Positions 44,074-52,915 of a stretch of 64,000 bases of DNA are shown here, one piece after another. The notes below the pieces were generated by a model. It ran no database searches, was not told the origin of the DNA, and worked only from the letters and a program-made list of their open reading frames with translations. The translations under genes and the position numbers were made by a program. Origin of the DNA: SLRI01 sp942491185 (lineage in GTDB: Bacteria; Pseudomonadota; Alphaproteobacteria; Geminicoccales; Geminicoccaceae); assembly GCA_942491185.1 (NCBI GenBank), contig CALOAB010000021.1, positions 1 to 64,000 on the forward strand, in the 5' to 3' direction. The number at the start of each line of letters is the position of its first letter. Within the stretch, counting starts at the first letter, position 1.

Positions 44074-44574
44074 TTGCGCCGTCGTCGTTTCATCAGCTTT
44101 TTCGTGCTTGCCCTCGGTTGGCTCATTGCCGGATCGTCCGGACCGCTTCTGGCGCAGTCGACAGGTCTGCCGCTGCCGCGCTTCGTGTCGCTCGCTTCGG
44201 ATGAGATCAACGTGCGCACGGGCCCTGGCGAGATGCACCCGATCCGCTGGGTGTTCGCCAGGCGGGGCGTGCCGGTGCAGATCGTCGAAGAGGCCTTGGA
44301 CTGGCGGCGGATCATCGACCACGAGGGCGAGACCGGCTGGATCCACGCCAGCCTGCTCTCCTCCAGACGCACCATCCTGGTCACCGGCGATACCCGCCCG
44401 CTGCGCCGCACGCCCGATCATGAGGCGCGGATCATCGCTTTCATCGAGCCCATGGTGATCGGCCTCTTGCTCAATTGCGAACGCAATTGGTGCCTCGTCG
44501 AGATCGACGACCGCCGCGGCTGGCTCGAGCGCGGCCAGTTCTACGGCGCGCTCGAGACCGAGCTCAGCGGGTAG
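44074..44574 (+). CDS. exported bacterial SH3-domain protein
   Basis: 166 residues from TTG 44074. Residues 1-27 are a signal peptide (MRRRRFISFFVLALGWLIAG...LLAQS). The mature protein has two SH3b repeats: SLASDEINVRTGPGEMHPIRWVFARRGVPVQIVEEALDWRRIID with GETGWIHASLLS, and a second, PLRRTPDHEARIIAFIEP to EIDDRRGWLERGQFYGA. Such periplasmic domains bind cell-wall peptides. Promoter at 44010-44038. Divergent from gyaR. Confidence 0.85.
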   Translation: MRRRRFISFFVLALGWLIAGSSGPLLAQSTGLPLPRFVSLASDEINVRTGPGEMHPIRWVFARRGVPVQIVEEALDWRRIIDHEGETGWIHASLLSSRRTILVTGDTRPLRRTPDHEARIIAFIEPMVIGLLLNCERNWCLVEIDDRRGWLERGQFYGALETELSG

Positions 44575-44840
44575 GCACGGCGAGGCGAAAGCTGCAGGCG
44601 GTTCATCCGCTGGCCGGGGTCACAGCGCTCGTCACCATCTCGGTGTTCTGGATCGCGTCGGCAAGCTCGGAGTTCGCAGGCTCAGCTGCTGCCGTCGCGG
44701 TGGTCAAGACGCTGATTCCCTGGGGGTTCCTTCTGCTCGTCCCAGCACTCGCCCTGGCCCAAGAGCGTCGAGGCCAGCCGGTCGATGGTGCCGAGATCTG
44801 GCGTTTCTCGTCGGCCCAGGCACGTGGTACGCGCCGCTAA
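44475..44840 (+). CDS. small membrane protein, start unclear
   Basis: A frame that opens at TTG 44475 inside the SH3 gene. Its meaningful part is residues about 40-121: two membrane helices (VHPLAGVTALVTISVFWIASASSEF and VVKTLIPWGFLLLVPALALA) and a basic tail. No ATG, GTG or TTG lies at a sensible place after the SH3 stop. It resembles the front of a small transmembrane protein family but lacks the usual later part, so it may be truncated. A strong terminator hairpin follows 16 bases after the stop. Confidence 0.35.
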   Translation: MRTQLVPRRDRRPPRLARARPVLRRARDRAQRVGTARRKLQAVHPLAGVTALVTISVFWIASASSEFAGSAAAVAVVKTLIPWGFLLLVPALALAQERRGQPVDGAEIWRFSSAQARGTRR

Positions 44841-44855
44841 AAGGCATGATGGGGT

Positions 44856-44878
44856 GCGGGGAAAATCATTTTCCCCGC
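44856..44878. terminator. bidirectional terminator
   Basis: GCGGGGAAAA (44856-44865) and TTTTCCCCGC (44869-44878), a perfect 10-base stem with a tiny loop; in practice 9 base pairs with 5 in the loop. The A/T part of the stem serves as T-tract in both directions. It separates the plus-strand membrane ORF from hflX. Confidence 0.8.
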
Positions 44879-44891
44879 CCTTCTCTTCCCG

Positions 44892-46097
44892 CTACCGGCC
44901 CAGCTTTTCCTCGAGCTGACCCATGGCAGCCGGCGGCAGGGCCACGTCGAGATGGACGCCGCTCTCGTCGTCGGTGCGCTCGAGCACGCGGCCCTGCTGG
45001 TGCAGCCAGCTGACCAGGGCGCCTTGGGCGTGGTCGAGGTCGAGGTGGACAATTCTGTCAGCGGCGGAGAGGCGCTGCTCGACGACGGCCAGGAGTGCTT
45101 CGAGGCCCTCGCCGGTCAGGGCGGAGACGGCGACCACGTCGGGCCGCTCTGCTGCTCGGCCAAGGGCAATGTCGCGCTGCTCCCCGGTCAGGCTGTCGAG
45201 CTTGTTCCAGGCCTCGATCAGCCTGGCGCTGCGCTGGTCCTCGTCGACCCCGAGCTCGTCCAGGACGTGAACGACATCGCCGGCCTGGGCGTCGCTCTCC
45301 GGGTGGTCGATCGCCCGCACATGGACGAGGATGTCGGCCTCGAGCACCTCTTCCAGCGTGGCGCGGAAGGCGGCGACCAGCGAGGTCGGCAGATCGGTGA
45401 TGAAGCCCACCGTGTCGGAGAGGATGACCCGGCGGCCGGACGGCAGGCGGACGACGCGCATGGTGGGGTCGAGGGTGGCGAACAGCAGGTCCTCGGCCAT
45501 CACGTCGGCGCCGGTCAGGCGGTTGAAGAGGGTCGATTTGCCGGCATTGGTGTAGCCGACCAGCGCGATCACCGGGTAGGGCACGCGCTGGCGGGCCGAG
45601 CGGTGCAGGCCGCGGGTGCGGCTGACCTGGGCCAGCTCCTTCTTGAGCGCGGTGATGCGGTCGTCGATGCGCCGGCGGTCGAGCTCGATCTGCCGCTCGC
45701 CCGGGCCGCCCATGAAGCCGGCGCCGCCGCGCTGCCGCTCGAGGTGGGTCCAGGAGCGGACCAGGCGTGAGCGCTGATAGGTGAGGGCCGCCAGCTCGAC
45801 CTGGAGCACGCCTTCGCGGGTCCGCGCCCGCTCGCCGAAGATCTCCAGAATGAGCCCGGTGCGGTCGATGACCTTGGCGTCGAGGCGCCGCTCGAGGTTG
45901 CGCTGCTGGATCGGCGAGAGCGTGCCGTCGACCACGACGAGGTCCGCCTCCATCGCCTCGACGATGGTCTTCAGCTCGTCGATCTTGCCGCCGGCAAAGA
46001 GCGTCGACGGGCGAAGCTCGCGCAAGGGTGCCGTCTCGGCCGCAACCACGTCGAGATCGATGGCGGCGGCGAGGCCGACCGCCTCCTCGAGCCGCAT
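44892..46097 (-). CDS. hflX: ribosome-associated GTPase HflX
   Basis: 401 residues from ATG 46097. HflX N-domain with glycine-rich loop (FAGGKIDELK, GGAGFMGGPGERQIELDRRRI), then the G domain: G1 VGYTNAGKST, G3 SDTVGFITDLP, G4 NKLD. It splits stalled 70S ribosomes. HflX-like codons (RALVVHPYQSGRATRSPE) continue in frame upstream of this ATG up to the hfq stop, but no ATG, GTG or TTG occurs there, so the true start may be a rare codon or the sequence may be wrong. It follows hfq, as in many proteobacteria. Confidence 0.9.
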   Translation of the reverse strand: MRLEEAVGLAAAIDLDVVAAETAPLRELRPSTLFAGGKIDELKTIVEAMEADLVVVDGTLSPIQQRNLERRLDAKVIDRTGLILEIFGERARTREGVLQVELAALTYQRSRLVRSWTHLERQRGGAGFMGGPGERQIELDRRRIDDRITALKKELAQVSRTRGLHRSARQRVPYPVIALVGYTNAGKSTLFNRLTGADVMAEDLLFATLDPTMRVVRLPSGRRVILSDTVGFITDLPTSLVAAFRATLEEVLEADILVHVRAIDHPESDAQAGDVVHVLDELGVDEDQRSARLIEAWNKLDSLTGEQRDIALGRAAERPDVVAVSALTGEGLEALLAVVEQRLSAADRIVHLDLDHAQGALVSWLHQQGRVLERTDDESGVHLDVALPPAAMGQLEEKLGR

Positions 46098-46200
46098 CTC
46101 GGGCGAGCGCGTCGCGCGCCCGGACTGGTAGGGATGGACGACGAGCGCCCGCTGGCGCTCAGGCGTCGTGTTGATCGTCGTGTCGTTGCCGATGGCTGGT

Positions 46201-46473
46201 TCAGCCCCGCTCCGCTGCCGCTTCGCGTGCTGCTTCGTCGGCGGCCGGATCGTAGAGGCGGACGGCTGCCGACGGCATCACCGTGGAGACGGCATGCTTG
46301 TAGACGAGCTGCACATGGCCATCACGGCGGAGCAGCAGACAGAAATTGTCGAACGAGCTGATGACGCCTTGCAGCTTCACGCCGTTGATCAGGAAAACGG
46401 TTACCGGAATCTTGTTCTTGCGGACGTGGTTGAGAAAGACATCCTGGAGGTTTTGTTGCTTCTCGGCAGCCAT
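46201..46473 (-). CDS. hfq: RNA chaperone Hfq
   Basis: 90 residues. Sm1 (NLQDVFLNHVRKNKIPVTVFLINGVKLQGVISSFDNFCLLL) and Sm2 (VQLVYKHAVSTVMP) motifs are intact, with the usual short alphaproteobacterial tail. Forms a hexamer that pairs small RNAs with mRNAs. The gene ends directly before hflX and lies downstream of ntrX-trkA-dat, the standard order in this class. Confidence 0.97.
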   Translation of the reverse strand: MAAEKQQNLQDVFLNHVRKNKIPVTVFLINGVKLQGVISSFDNFCLLLRRDGHVQLVYKHAVSTVMPSAAVRLYDPAADEAAREAAAERG

Positions 46474-46658
46474 GAAGTGGGTTCCTCTGAGATTTTTCTT
46501 ATCCGCATCGCAGGAGCCGGCTGCCTTATCAATGTCGGGCGGCTGAGCGGCTGATCAAGCGTTCGCGTAACAGGCACAAAATCGATGGTTAGGGATGGAA
46601 GAGCCCGAATGCCAGCCAAATGACGTCGCATGGTAGCGAATTTCGCCATTCGCGGCAA

Positions 46659-47522
46659 TCAAACGACGTTCTCCAGACGCTCGGCTGCCAGGTACTGTTC
46701 GAGCAACCGGCGGCTGACCGAGCCCGGCTTGCCATTGGCGATTACGGTGTCGTCGATGCGCGTCACCGGCAAGACCAGCGACGACGTGCTGGTGATGAAG
46801 GCCTCCCTGGCCGCCTTGGCCTCGGCCACGCTGAACGGCCGCTCGATGACCTTGATCCCGGCCGCTTTGGCGACCTCGAGCAGCACCTCGCGGGTGATGC
46901 CGCCAAGGATCTCGGGGCCGCGCGGCCGGGTGACGATGGCGCCGTCGGCATCGACGATATAGGCATTGGCGCTCGAGCCCTCGGTGACCATGTCGTCTTC
47001 GTCGTGCAGCCAGACCTCACGTGCGCCGGCTTCACTCGCCTCCTGCTTGAGCAGCACGTTGGGCAGCAGGCTCACGGACTTGATGTCGCAGCGTGCCCAG
47101 CGGATGTCCGGTCGGGTGATCACTGAGACACCGTCCTCGATCTCCAGTGGCTTGGGAAAGGCCGCGCGGCGCACCGTGACCACCAGGCTCGGCCTGGTGC
47201 CTGGCTTGGGAAACAGGTGGTTCCTCGAGCTCGTGCCCCTACTCACTTGGATATAGACGATCGACCGCTGCAGTTTGTTCCGTCGCAGCGTCTCGGCCAC
47301 GATATGCGTCAGCGCTGCGCGCGAGGTCGGCATAGCGATGCGCAGGGCCGCGAGCGAGCGCTGCAGCCGGTCGAGATGGCGCTCGAGGTCGCGCGGCTCG
47401 CCGTCCTTGCACTTGATCACCTCGTAGACGCCGTCGGCGAACTGGTAGCCGCGATCCTCGATCATGACCGCCGGCGAATGGATGGGCAGGTAGCGACCGT
47501 TGACGTAGGCGATGCGCGCCAT
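46659..47522 (-). CDS. dat: D-amino-acid aminotransferase
   Basis: 287 residues of the fold IV PLP-enzyme family (with branched-chain aminotransferase and aminodeoxychorismate lyase). The PLP Lys is in CDIKSVSLLPNVLLKQEA (about residue 146); VYEVIKCKDGEPRDLERHLDRL near the start and EVWLHDEDDMVTEGSSANAYIV are the family pockets; EITREVLLE-type motif appears as LGGITREVLLEVAK. It probably interconverts D-alanine and D-glutamate with 2-oxo acids for peptidoglycan supply. Lies between trkA and hfq. Confidence 0.9.
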   Translation of the reverse strand: MARIAYVNGRYLPIHSPAVMIEDRGYQFADGVYEVIKCKDGEPRDLERHLDRLQRSLAALRIAMPTSRAALTHIVAETLRRNKLQRSIVYIQVSRGTSSRNHLFPKPGTRPSLVVTVRRAAFPKPLEIEDGVSVITRPDIRWARCDIKSVSLLPNVLLKQEASEAGAREVWLHDEDDMVTEGSSANAYIVDADGAIVTRPRGPEILGGITREVLLEVAKAAGIKVIERPFSVAEAKAAREAFITSTSSLVLPVTRIDDTVIANGKPGSVSRRLLEQYLAAERLENVV

Positions 47523-47592
47523 GGCTTTGAGCTCCTCGGGTCTCGGGGCTGCCCCCGGGATATCAGTGGATCATCGAAGAACTAGCAGGCTG

Positions 47593-48969
47593 CTAGAAGT
47601 AGTCGAGGCGCACGGCGAACAGCTGCTCGACCTTGCGCACGACATCGCTGCGCGCCAGCATAACGACCCGGTCATGCGCCTGGACCACGGTGTCGCTGCG
47701 CGGCATCAGCACCTTGTCGTCGCGAATGATGGCGCCGACGATCAGGCCGCCGCCGGATTTGAACTCCTTGAGCGGCTTGCCGACCAGGGGCGACGTCTCG
47801 AGCGCCTCGGCCTCGTAGATCTCGGCCTCGCCGTCGCGGATCGTGTGCACCGACTTCAGCCGGCCGCGGCGGACGTGCTGCAGCACGCTGGAGACCGTCG
47901 TCTCGCGCGGGTTCATCGCCACATCCAGGCCGATCACGCCCAAGATCAGGTTGTAGGTCGAGTTGTTGACCAGGGCCAGCGCCCGGCTGCAGCCCAGCCG
48001 CTTGGCGAGCAGCCCGGCCATGATGTTGACCTCGTCGTCATTGGTCACGCAGACGATCGCCTGGGCGTTCTTGACATTGGCCTCGTCGAGCAGGGCACGG
48101 TCGCGGGCATCGCCGCAGAGCACCACGGCGCGGTGCAGCTCGTCGGCGATCGTCTCCGCCCGCTCGGCGTTGTTCTCGATCACCTTGATCAGGAGATGCG
48201 GGTAGCGGGTCTCCAGCTCCCTGGTCAGGAAGAGCCCGATATTGCCGCCACCGACGATGATGATCCGGTCGCTCATCCGCTCCTCGTAGCCGAAGGCGGG
48301 GAGCGCTCGCTCGAGATGCGCCGTCTCGACGACGAAATGCACCTCGTCGTCGACCCGGAGCTGGTCGTCGGCGTGGGGGATGAAGAAATGGTCGGCACGG
48401 ACGACGCCGACGCAGACCAGATGCAGGTCGGGAAAGAGATAGGTGAGCTGGCGGAGCGGCGTGTTGATGATCGGCGTGTCGGCGGTGCAGCGGACGGCGA
48501 TCAGCCGGACCTTGTCATCGGCAAACGGCACGACATTGCTGGCGCCCGGCACCTCGAGCCTGAGCGCTATGGCGTGTGCCACCTCGACCTCGGGCGAGAT
48601 GACGACGTCGATCGGCAGATGGTCGCGGCGAAACAGGTCCTGGAAGCGATCCTGCAGGTAGTCCTGCTGGCGCACGCGGGCGATCTTGGTCGGCACGTTG
48701 AAGAGCGTGTGGGCAACCTGGCAGGCCACCATGTTGACCTCGTCGACCTGGGTCACCGCGATGAACATGTCGGCGTCCTCGGCACCGGCGGCCTCGAGCG
48801 TCGAGGGCTGCGAGGCGTGGCCGACCATCGCCTGGATGTCGAGATGATCGCCGATCTTGCGCACCAGCTCGGGCCGCTGGTCGATGATCACCACATCATT
48901 GCCGGCGGCGGCGAGGTAGCGGGCGATGTTGTAGCCGACGAGACCAGCGCCAGCGACGATGACCTTCAC
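47593..48969 (-). CDS. trkA: Trk potassium uptake regulatory protein TrkA
   Basis: 458 residues: two RCK units, each a Rossmann RCK_N (MKVIVAGAGLVGYNIARYLAAAGNDVVIID and, in the second half, IIIVGGGNIGLFLTRELE) plus an RCK_C domain (about 140-220 and 370-455). It binds NAD(H)/ATP and gates the TrkH channel, which is not encoded nearby. Starts 12 bases after ntrX and probably belongs to the same transcript. Confidence 0.95.
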   Translation of the reverse strand: MKVIVAGAGLVGYNIARYLAAAGNDVVIIDQRPELVRKIGDHLDIQAMVGHASQPSTLEAAGAEDADMFIAVTQVDEVNMVACQVAHTLFNVPTKIARVRQQDYLQDRFQDLFRRDHLPIDVVISPEVEVAHAIALRLEVPGASNVVPFADDKVRLIAVRCTADTPIINTPLRQLTYLFPDLHLVCVGVVRADHFFIPHADDQLRVDDEVHFVVETAHLERALPAFGYEERMSDRIIIVGGGNIGLFLTRELETRYPHLLIKVIENNAERAETIADELHRAVVLCGDARDRALLDEANVKNAQAIVCVTNDDEVNIMAGLLAKRLGCSRALALVNNSTYNLILGVIGLDVAMNPRETTVSSVLQHVRRGRLKSVHTIRDGEAEIYEAEALETSPLVGKPLKEFKSGGGLIVGAIIRDDKVLMPRSDTVVQAHDRVVMLARSDVVRKVEQLFAVRLDYF

Positions 48970-48981
48970 GGCAGATGAAGC

Positions 48982-50361
48982 TCAATCATCGCTGTGCAGG
49001 CCCAGGGTCTTGAGCTTGCGGTGCAGCGCCGAGCGCTCCATGCCGACGAAATTGGCGGTGCGTGAGATATTGCCGCCGAAGCGCTGCAGCTGGGACTGCA
49101 GATAGGTCCGCTCGAACTGCTCGCGGGCGTCCCTGAGCGGCATGGAGACGAACTCGCCATTGGCCCTGGGATCCATACCCTTGGCGGCGCTGTCGGTGAG
49201 CTCCGGTGGCAGCCCGGAGATGGCGATCGGCTCCTTGCCCTCGCCTGCCATGATCAGCATCCACTCCATCGTGTTCTTGAGCTGGCGGACGTCGCCCGGC
49301 CATTCGGCGGTCTGCAGCACCGCCATGGCATCATCCGCGATCGACCGCGCGGCGAGGCCGGAGGAGGCGGCCGCCGCCAGCATGAAGTGGCGGGCCATGT
49401 CGGGGATGTCGGTGCGATGCTCGGCCAGGGGCGGCAGCTCGATCGGCACCACGTTGATGCGGTAGTAGAGATCCTCCCGGAACCGGCCGGCCGACATCTC
49501 GTTCTGCAGGTTGCGGTTGGTGGTGGCGATCACCCGGACGTCGACCTCGCGCCGGTTGTTGCCGCCGGGCCGGGTGAAGCTCCGCTCCTGCAGCGCTCGG
49601 AGCACCTTTCCCTGGGTCTCCAGCGGCATGTCGGCGATCTCGTCGAGGAGCAGCGTGCCGCCATCGGCGCGCTCGAGCGCACCGATCACCCGGGGCTGGT
49701 CCGGCGCCATCCAGCCGGGCTCGCAGCCAAAGAGCTCGATCTCGACGCGGTCGGCCGCAAGGGCGGCACAGTTGACGACGACGAAGGCGCTGTCGGCACG
49801 TCTGGAGCTGGTATGGAGCAGCCGCGCCACCACCTCCTTGCCGGAGCCGGGCGGGCCGCTGATCAAGATGCGGCTATTGGTCGGCCCGACCTTGGAGATC
49901 GTGCTCTTGAGCTTGCTCATGGCGGGCGAGGCGCCGATCAGCTCGACCTTTTGCGCCCGTGAGCGCAGCTCCTCGTTCTCGCGCCGGAGCCGGCTGAGCT
50001 CCATCGCCCGCTCGACCGCGAGCAGCAGCCGATCCGACTTGAACGGCTTCTCGATGAAGTCGTGGGCACCCTTCTTGATGGCCGCCACCGCGGTCTCGAT
50101 GGTGCCGTGGCCGGAGAACATGATGACCGGCAGATCCGGATAGGCGGCGCGGACATGGCCCAGGATCTGCACCCCGTCCATGCGGCTGCCTTCGAGCCAG
50201 ATATCGAGCAGGATCAGCCCCGGCGCCTTCTTCGCCACCTCGCGCAGCGCCTCGTCGCTGGTCGCTGCCTGACGCGGCTCGTAGCCCTCGTCCTCCAGCA
50301 CCGCCGCGACGACCTCGCGGATCGCTGCCTCGTCGTCGACGATCAGAACGTCCTTGCTCAT
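48982..50361 (-). CDS. ntrX: nitrogen response regulator NtrX
   Basis: 459 residues from ATG 50361. Receiver (VLIVDDEAAIREVVAAVLEDEGYEPRQA, phospho-Asp in LLDIWLEG, Lys in FIEKPFKSD), AAA+ domain (ISGPPGSGKEVVARLLH, GGTLLLDEIADMP, R finger region FREDLYYRINVVPIELPPL) and a Fis-type HTH (GGNISRTANFVGMERSALHRKLKTLG). The sigma-54-contacting GAFTGA loop is missing (FGCEPGWMAPD), as in NtrX proteins generally. Partner of the NtrY kinase encoded 42 bases upstream. Confidence 0.95.
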   Translation of the reverse strand: MSKDVLIVDDEAAIREVVAAVLEDEGYEPRQAATSDEALREVAKKAPGLILLDIWLEGSRMDGVQILGHVRAAYPDLPVIMFSGHGTIETAVAAIKKGAHDFIEKPFKSDRLLLAVERAMELSRLRRENEELRSRAQKVELIGASPAMSKLKSTISKVGPTNSRILISGPPGSGKEVVARLLHTSSRRADSAFVVVNCAALAADRVEIELFGCEPGWMAPDQPRVIGALERADGGTLLLDEIADMPLETQGKVLRALQERSFTRPGGNNRREVDVRVIATTNRNLQNEMSAGRFREDLYYRINVVPIELPPLAEHRTDIPDMARHFMLAAAASSGLAARSIADDAMAVLQTAEWPGDVRQLKNTMEWMLIMAGEGKEPIAISGLPPELTDSAAKGMDPRANGEFVSMPLRDAREQFERTYLQSQLQRFGGNISRTANFVGMERSALHRKLKTLGLHSDD

Positions 50362-50403
50362 GCTCGCTTCCCAATCCGGCGCGACCACCGCCGGCTCGTG
50401 TCA

Positions 50404-52848
50404 TTATCCAGCACGGCGCTGGTCGCGACGTGGCCGGTCCTTGACGATTCGCTCGGCCGGAAACACCAGCCGCACCAGAGCCCCACCTGCGTCGCTTCGG
50501 TCTAGTTCTACACGACCGGTGTGTTCCTCCATAATCTTGTGCACGATGGCAAGCCCCAAGCCGGTTCCCTTGACCTTGGTGGTCACGTAGGGCTCGAGAA
50601 AACGGTGTCGCTCGCCCGGCGGAAAGCCAGGTCCGTTGTCGGCCACCTCGAGCGCCAGCTCGTGCTCACCGCGTACCACCGAGATGCTTATCACGGGTGC
50701 AGCGGCGGGGCCAACGCCGTCGCGCCCGGCGTCGGCCATTGCCTGCGCCGCGTTCTGCAGGACATTGGTCAGCGCCTGGCTGACCTTCTCCGCGTCACAG
50801 TCGAGATAGAGCCCAGCACCGTTCTCCAGATCGACCTGCACGTCCAGCGCCGGCCAGGCGCCGGCCTGCAGCTCGACGGCTTGATTGACCAGCTCGCTCA
50901 AGAGCTCCGGTTGCATCTGGGCGTCCGGCATGCGGGCAAAGGCGGAGAACTCGCGGATCAGCCTGCCGATCACGTCGACCTGACGGATAATGGTGTCGAT
51001 CGAGCGGCTGAACGACGAGCGGTCGGCGGCGGCGATCTGGTCGCCGAACTTGCGGCCGAGGCGCTCGGCGGAGAGCTGGATCGGGGTCAGCGGGTTCTTG
51101 ATCTCGTGCGCGATGCGCCTTGCCACCTCGGCCCAGGCGGCTTGCCGCTGGGCGCTCAGGAGGGCCGTGATGTCGTCGAAGGTCAAGACGTAGCCGACGA
51201 TCCGCGTCTCGTCGTCGCCGGTCTCCTCGAGCTGGGCGGCGAGCCGGACCAGAAGCGTGTACTCGGCGGCCGAGAGATTGACCCGAACCTCTGCCTGGAC
51301 GGTCTGCCCCTGGGCGAGCTCCGGATTGTCGAAGAGGGCTCGGGTCTCCGGCAGGATGCTGGCGATGTCGACGCCGGCGATCACGTCATCGTCAATGCCG
51401 GGCACGTCCACACCCAAGACCTCGCCGAGTGCGCGATCCGGGCCCAGGTCGTGCTCGGGATCTGGGGCATGATCCGGCCTCTGGGCGCGATGCGGGTGCG
51501 GCTCGTCACCAGCGAAGCGGCGCTTGGGCTCGAGGAACTGGCTGGCCGCGCGGTTCGGCAGGACGATGCGCCGGTGCTCGTCCAGGCCGATGACCCCGGC
51601 GGTGACGCCCGACAGCACCGCCTCGGTGAACCGGCGCCTGGCATCGAGCTGCTGGTTGGCCTCGATCAGCTCGCGCCGCTGGCTCTGCAGCTGGGTCGCC
51701 ATGCGATTGAAGGCCCGGCTGAGCACGGCGATCTCGTCGTCGCTCGGCCCTTCCTCCACCCGCACCAGGAGATCACCGGTGCGCACCCGATCGGCGGCGT
51801 TGATCAATTGGCCGATCGGCGCCACCAGCCGGTCGGCCACCATCATGCCGGTCCAGACCGCAGCCAGCAGCAGCAGCAGGGCCACCAGGCCGAAGAGGGC
51901 GGCCGAGGTGAGCTGGATGCGATTGCGCGAGCTTTGCAGCTCCTGGTACTCGCGGACCACCTGCTCGGTCCGCTGCATGTAACCCAAGACCTCGGCGTCG
52001 ATGAAGCGGCCGACGAAGAGATAGGCGTCGCCGAAGCCGAACAGCGAGACGAGTGCCCTGACCCGGTCATCGGCCGAGGAGGTCACGGTGATCACCTCGC
52101 CGGCCTCGGCGCGGGCCAGGGTCTGTGGTGGCAGGTACTCGGATTCGAGGCCGAAGCTGAGCCCGGTGCGCGCCAGGATGTTGCCCAGCCGATCGAAGAC
52201 GATGGCCTCGGTCAGGTTGCGCACCGCCGCTTGCCCGGCCACGAATTGCTGCAGCCGCTCGTGGTCGGCGACGAGCTGCGGCGCCTGCCAGTTGATGTCG
52301 GAGGCCATGGCCAGCGCATCGGCGCGGATGTTCTCCTTGTGCTCCTCGAGATAGGCCTGGGCGACGTTCATCGAGTTGTCGAGCGCGGTCCTGATCCGAT
52401 CGCCGAACCAGGTCTCGAGCCCGGAGCTGAGGAAGAGAACGGAGAAGACCGAGACGACGATCGCCGGCAGCACCGCGATCACGGCAAACAGCGCCACGAG
52501 CCGGCCGTGCAGCTTGGAGCCGGCGAGCCCGCGGCGCCGCTGCAGCACCAGCTTGACCAGCCGCCGCGCGACCACGACGCCGAGCAGCAAGAGCAGCACG
52601 AGGTCGATGTTGAGCAGGAGGACCACGGTCTGGACGCTGCGCCCCGACGGCGGCGCCGTGGTGATCAGCGCATAGGTGGTGATGCCGGCAATCACCGCGA
52701 GCACGGTGAGGATGAACGGCAGCTTGCGCTCCAGCTTGAGCCGCTTGATGCGATCCCAAAACGTCGTGTCGCCGGGCCAAAGTTGGGCCAGCGCGTTGGT
52801 CAGCGTGGAGAACGGGGGTGTGTCCAAGGGGCTCCCTGGCGCCGCCAC
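50404..52848 (-). CDS. ntrY: nitrogen sensor histidine kinase NtrY
   Basis: 814 residues from GTG 52848. Layout: three to four membrane helices (about 44-125 and 328-350) around a periplasmic region, HAMP (VADRLVAPIGQLINAADRVRTGDLLVRV), PAS (SGVTAGVIGLDEHRRIVLPN), HisKA with HEIKNPLTPIQLSAERL, and HATPase_c (NVLQNAAQAM, VADNGPGFP, KGTGLGLAIVHKI). The PAS domain carries an extra Asp/His/Pro-rich stretch of about 50 residues (RRFAGDEPHPHRAQRPDHAPD..) not usual in the family. It phosphorylates NtrX; roles in nitrogen, redox and envelope control are known for the family. Confidence 0.95.
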   Translation of the reverse strand: MAAPGSPLDTPPFSTLTNALAQLWPGDTTFWDRIKRLKLERKLPFILTVLAVIAGITTYALITTAPPSGRSVQTVVLLLNIDLVLLLLLGVVVARRLVKLVLQRRRGLAGSKLHGRLVALFAVIAVLPAIVVSVFSVLFLSSGLETWFGDRIRTALDNSMNVAQAYLEEHKENIRADALAMASDINWQAPQLVADHERLQQFVAGQAAVRNLTEAIVFDRLGNILARTGLSFGLESEYLPPQTLARAEAGEVITVTSSADDRVRALVSLFGFGDAYLFVGRFIDAEVLGYMQRTEQVVREYQELQSSRNRIQLTSAALFGLVALLLLLAAVWTGMMVADRLVAPIGQLINAADRVRTGDLLVRVEEGPSDDEIAVLSRAFNRMATQLQSQRRELIEANQQLDARRRFTEAVLSGVTAGVIGLDEHRRIVLPNRAASQFLEPKRRFAGDEPHPHRAQRPDHAPDPEHDLGPDRALGEVLGVDVPGIDDDVIAGVDIASILPETRALFDNPELAQGQTVQAEVRVNLSAAEYTLLVRLAAQLEETGDDETRIVGYVLTFDDITALLSAQRQAAWAEVARRIAHEIKNPLTPIQLSAERLGRKFGDQIAAADRSSFSRSIDTIIRQVDVIGRLIREFSAFARMPDAQMQPELLSELVNQAVELQAGAWPALDVQVDLENGAGLYLDCDAEKVSQALTNVLQNAAQAMADAGRDGVGPAAAPVISISVVRGEHELALEVADNGPGFPPGERHRFLEPYVTTKVKGTGLGLAIVHKIMEEHTGRVELDRSDAGGALVRLVFPAERIVKDRPRRDQRRAG

Positions 52849-52915
52849 CGCCCGGCCGGATCAGGACCGCCGGCGGCGCGAGAAAAGCGAAGAGGCGCGG
52901 TCGGGGCGTCCCCGG

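Noticed and set aside
47582..47596. CTAGCAG-G-CTGCTAG palindrome at the trkA stop as a terminator
   Set aside because: The loop would be one base and there is no T-tract; too short to support.
48982..50361. Missing GAFTGA loop in NtrX as a defect
   Set aside because: NtrX proteins generally lack it; the gene is normal.
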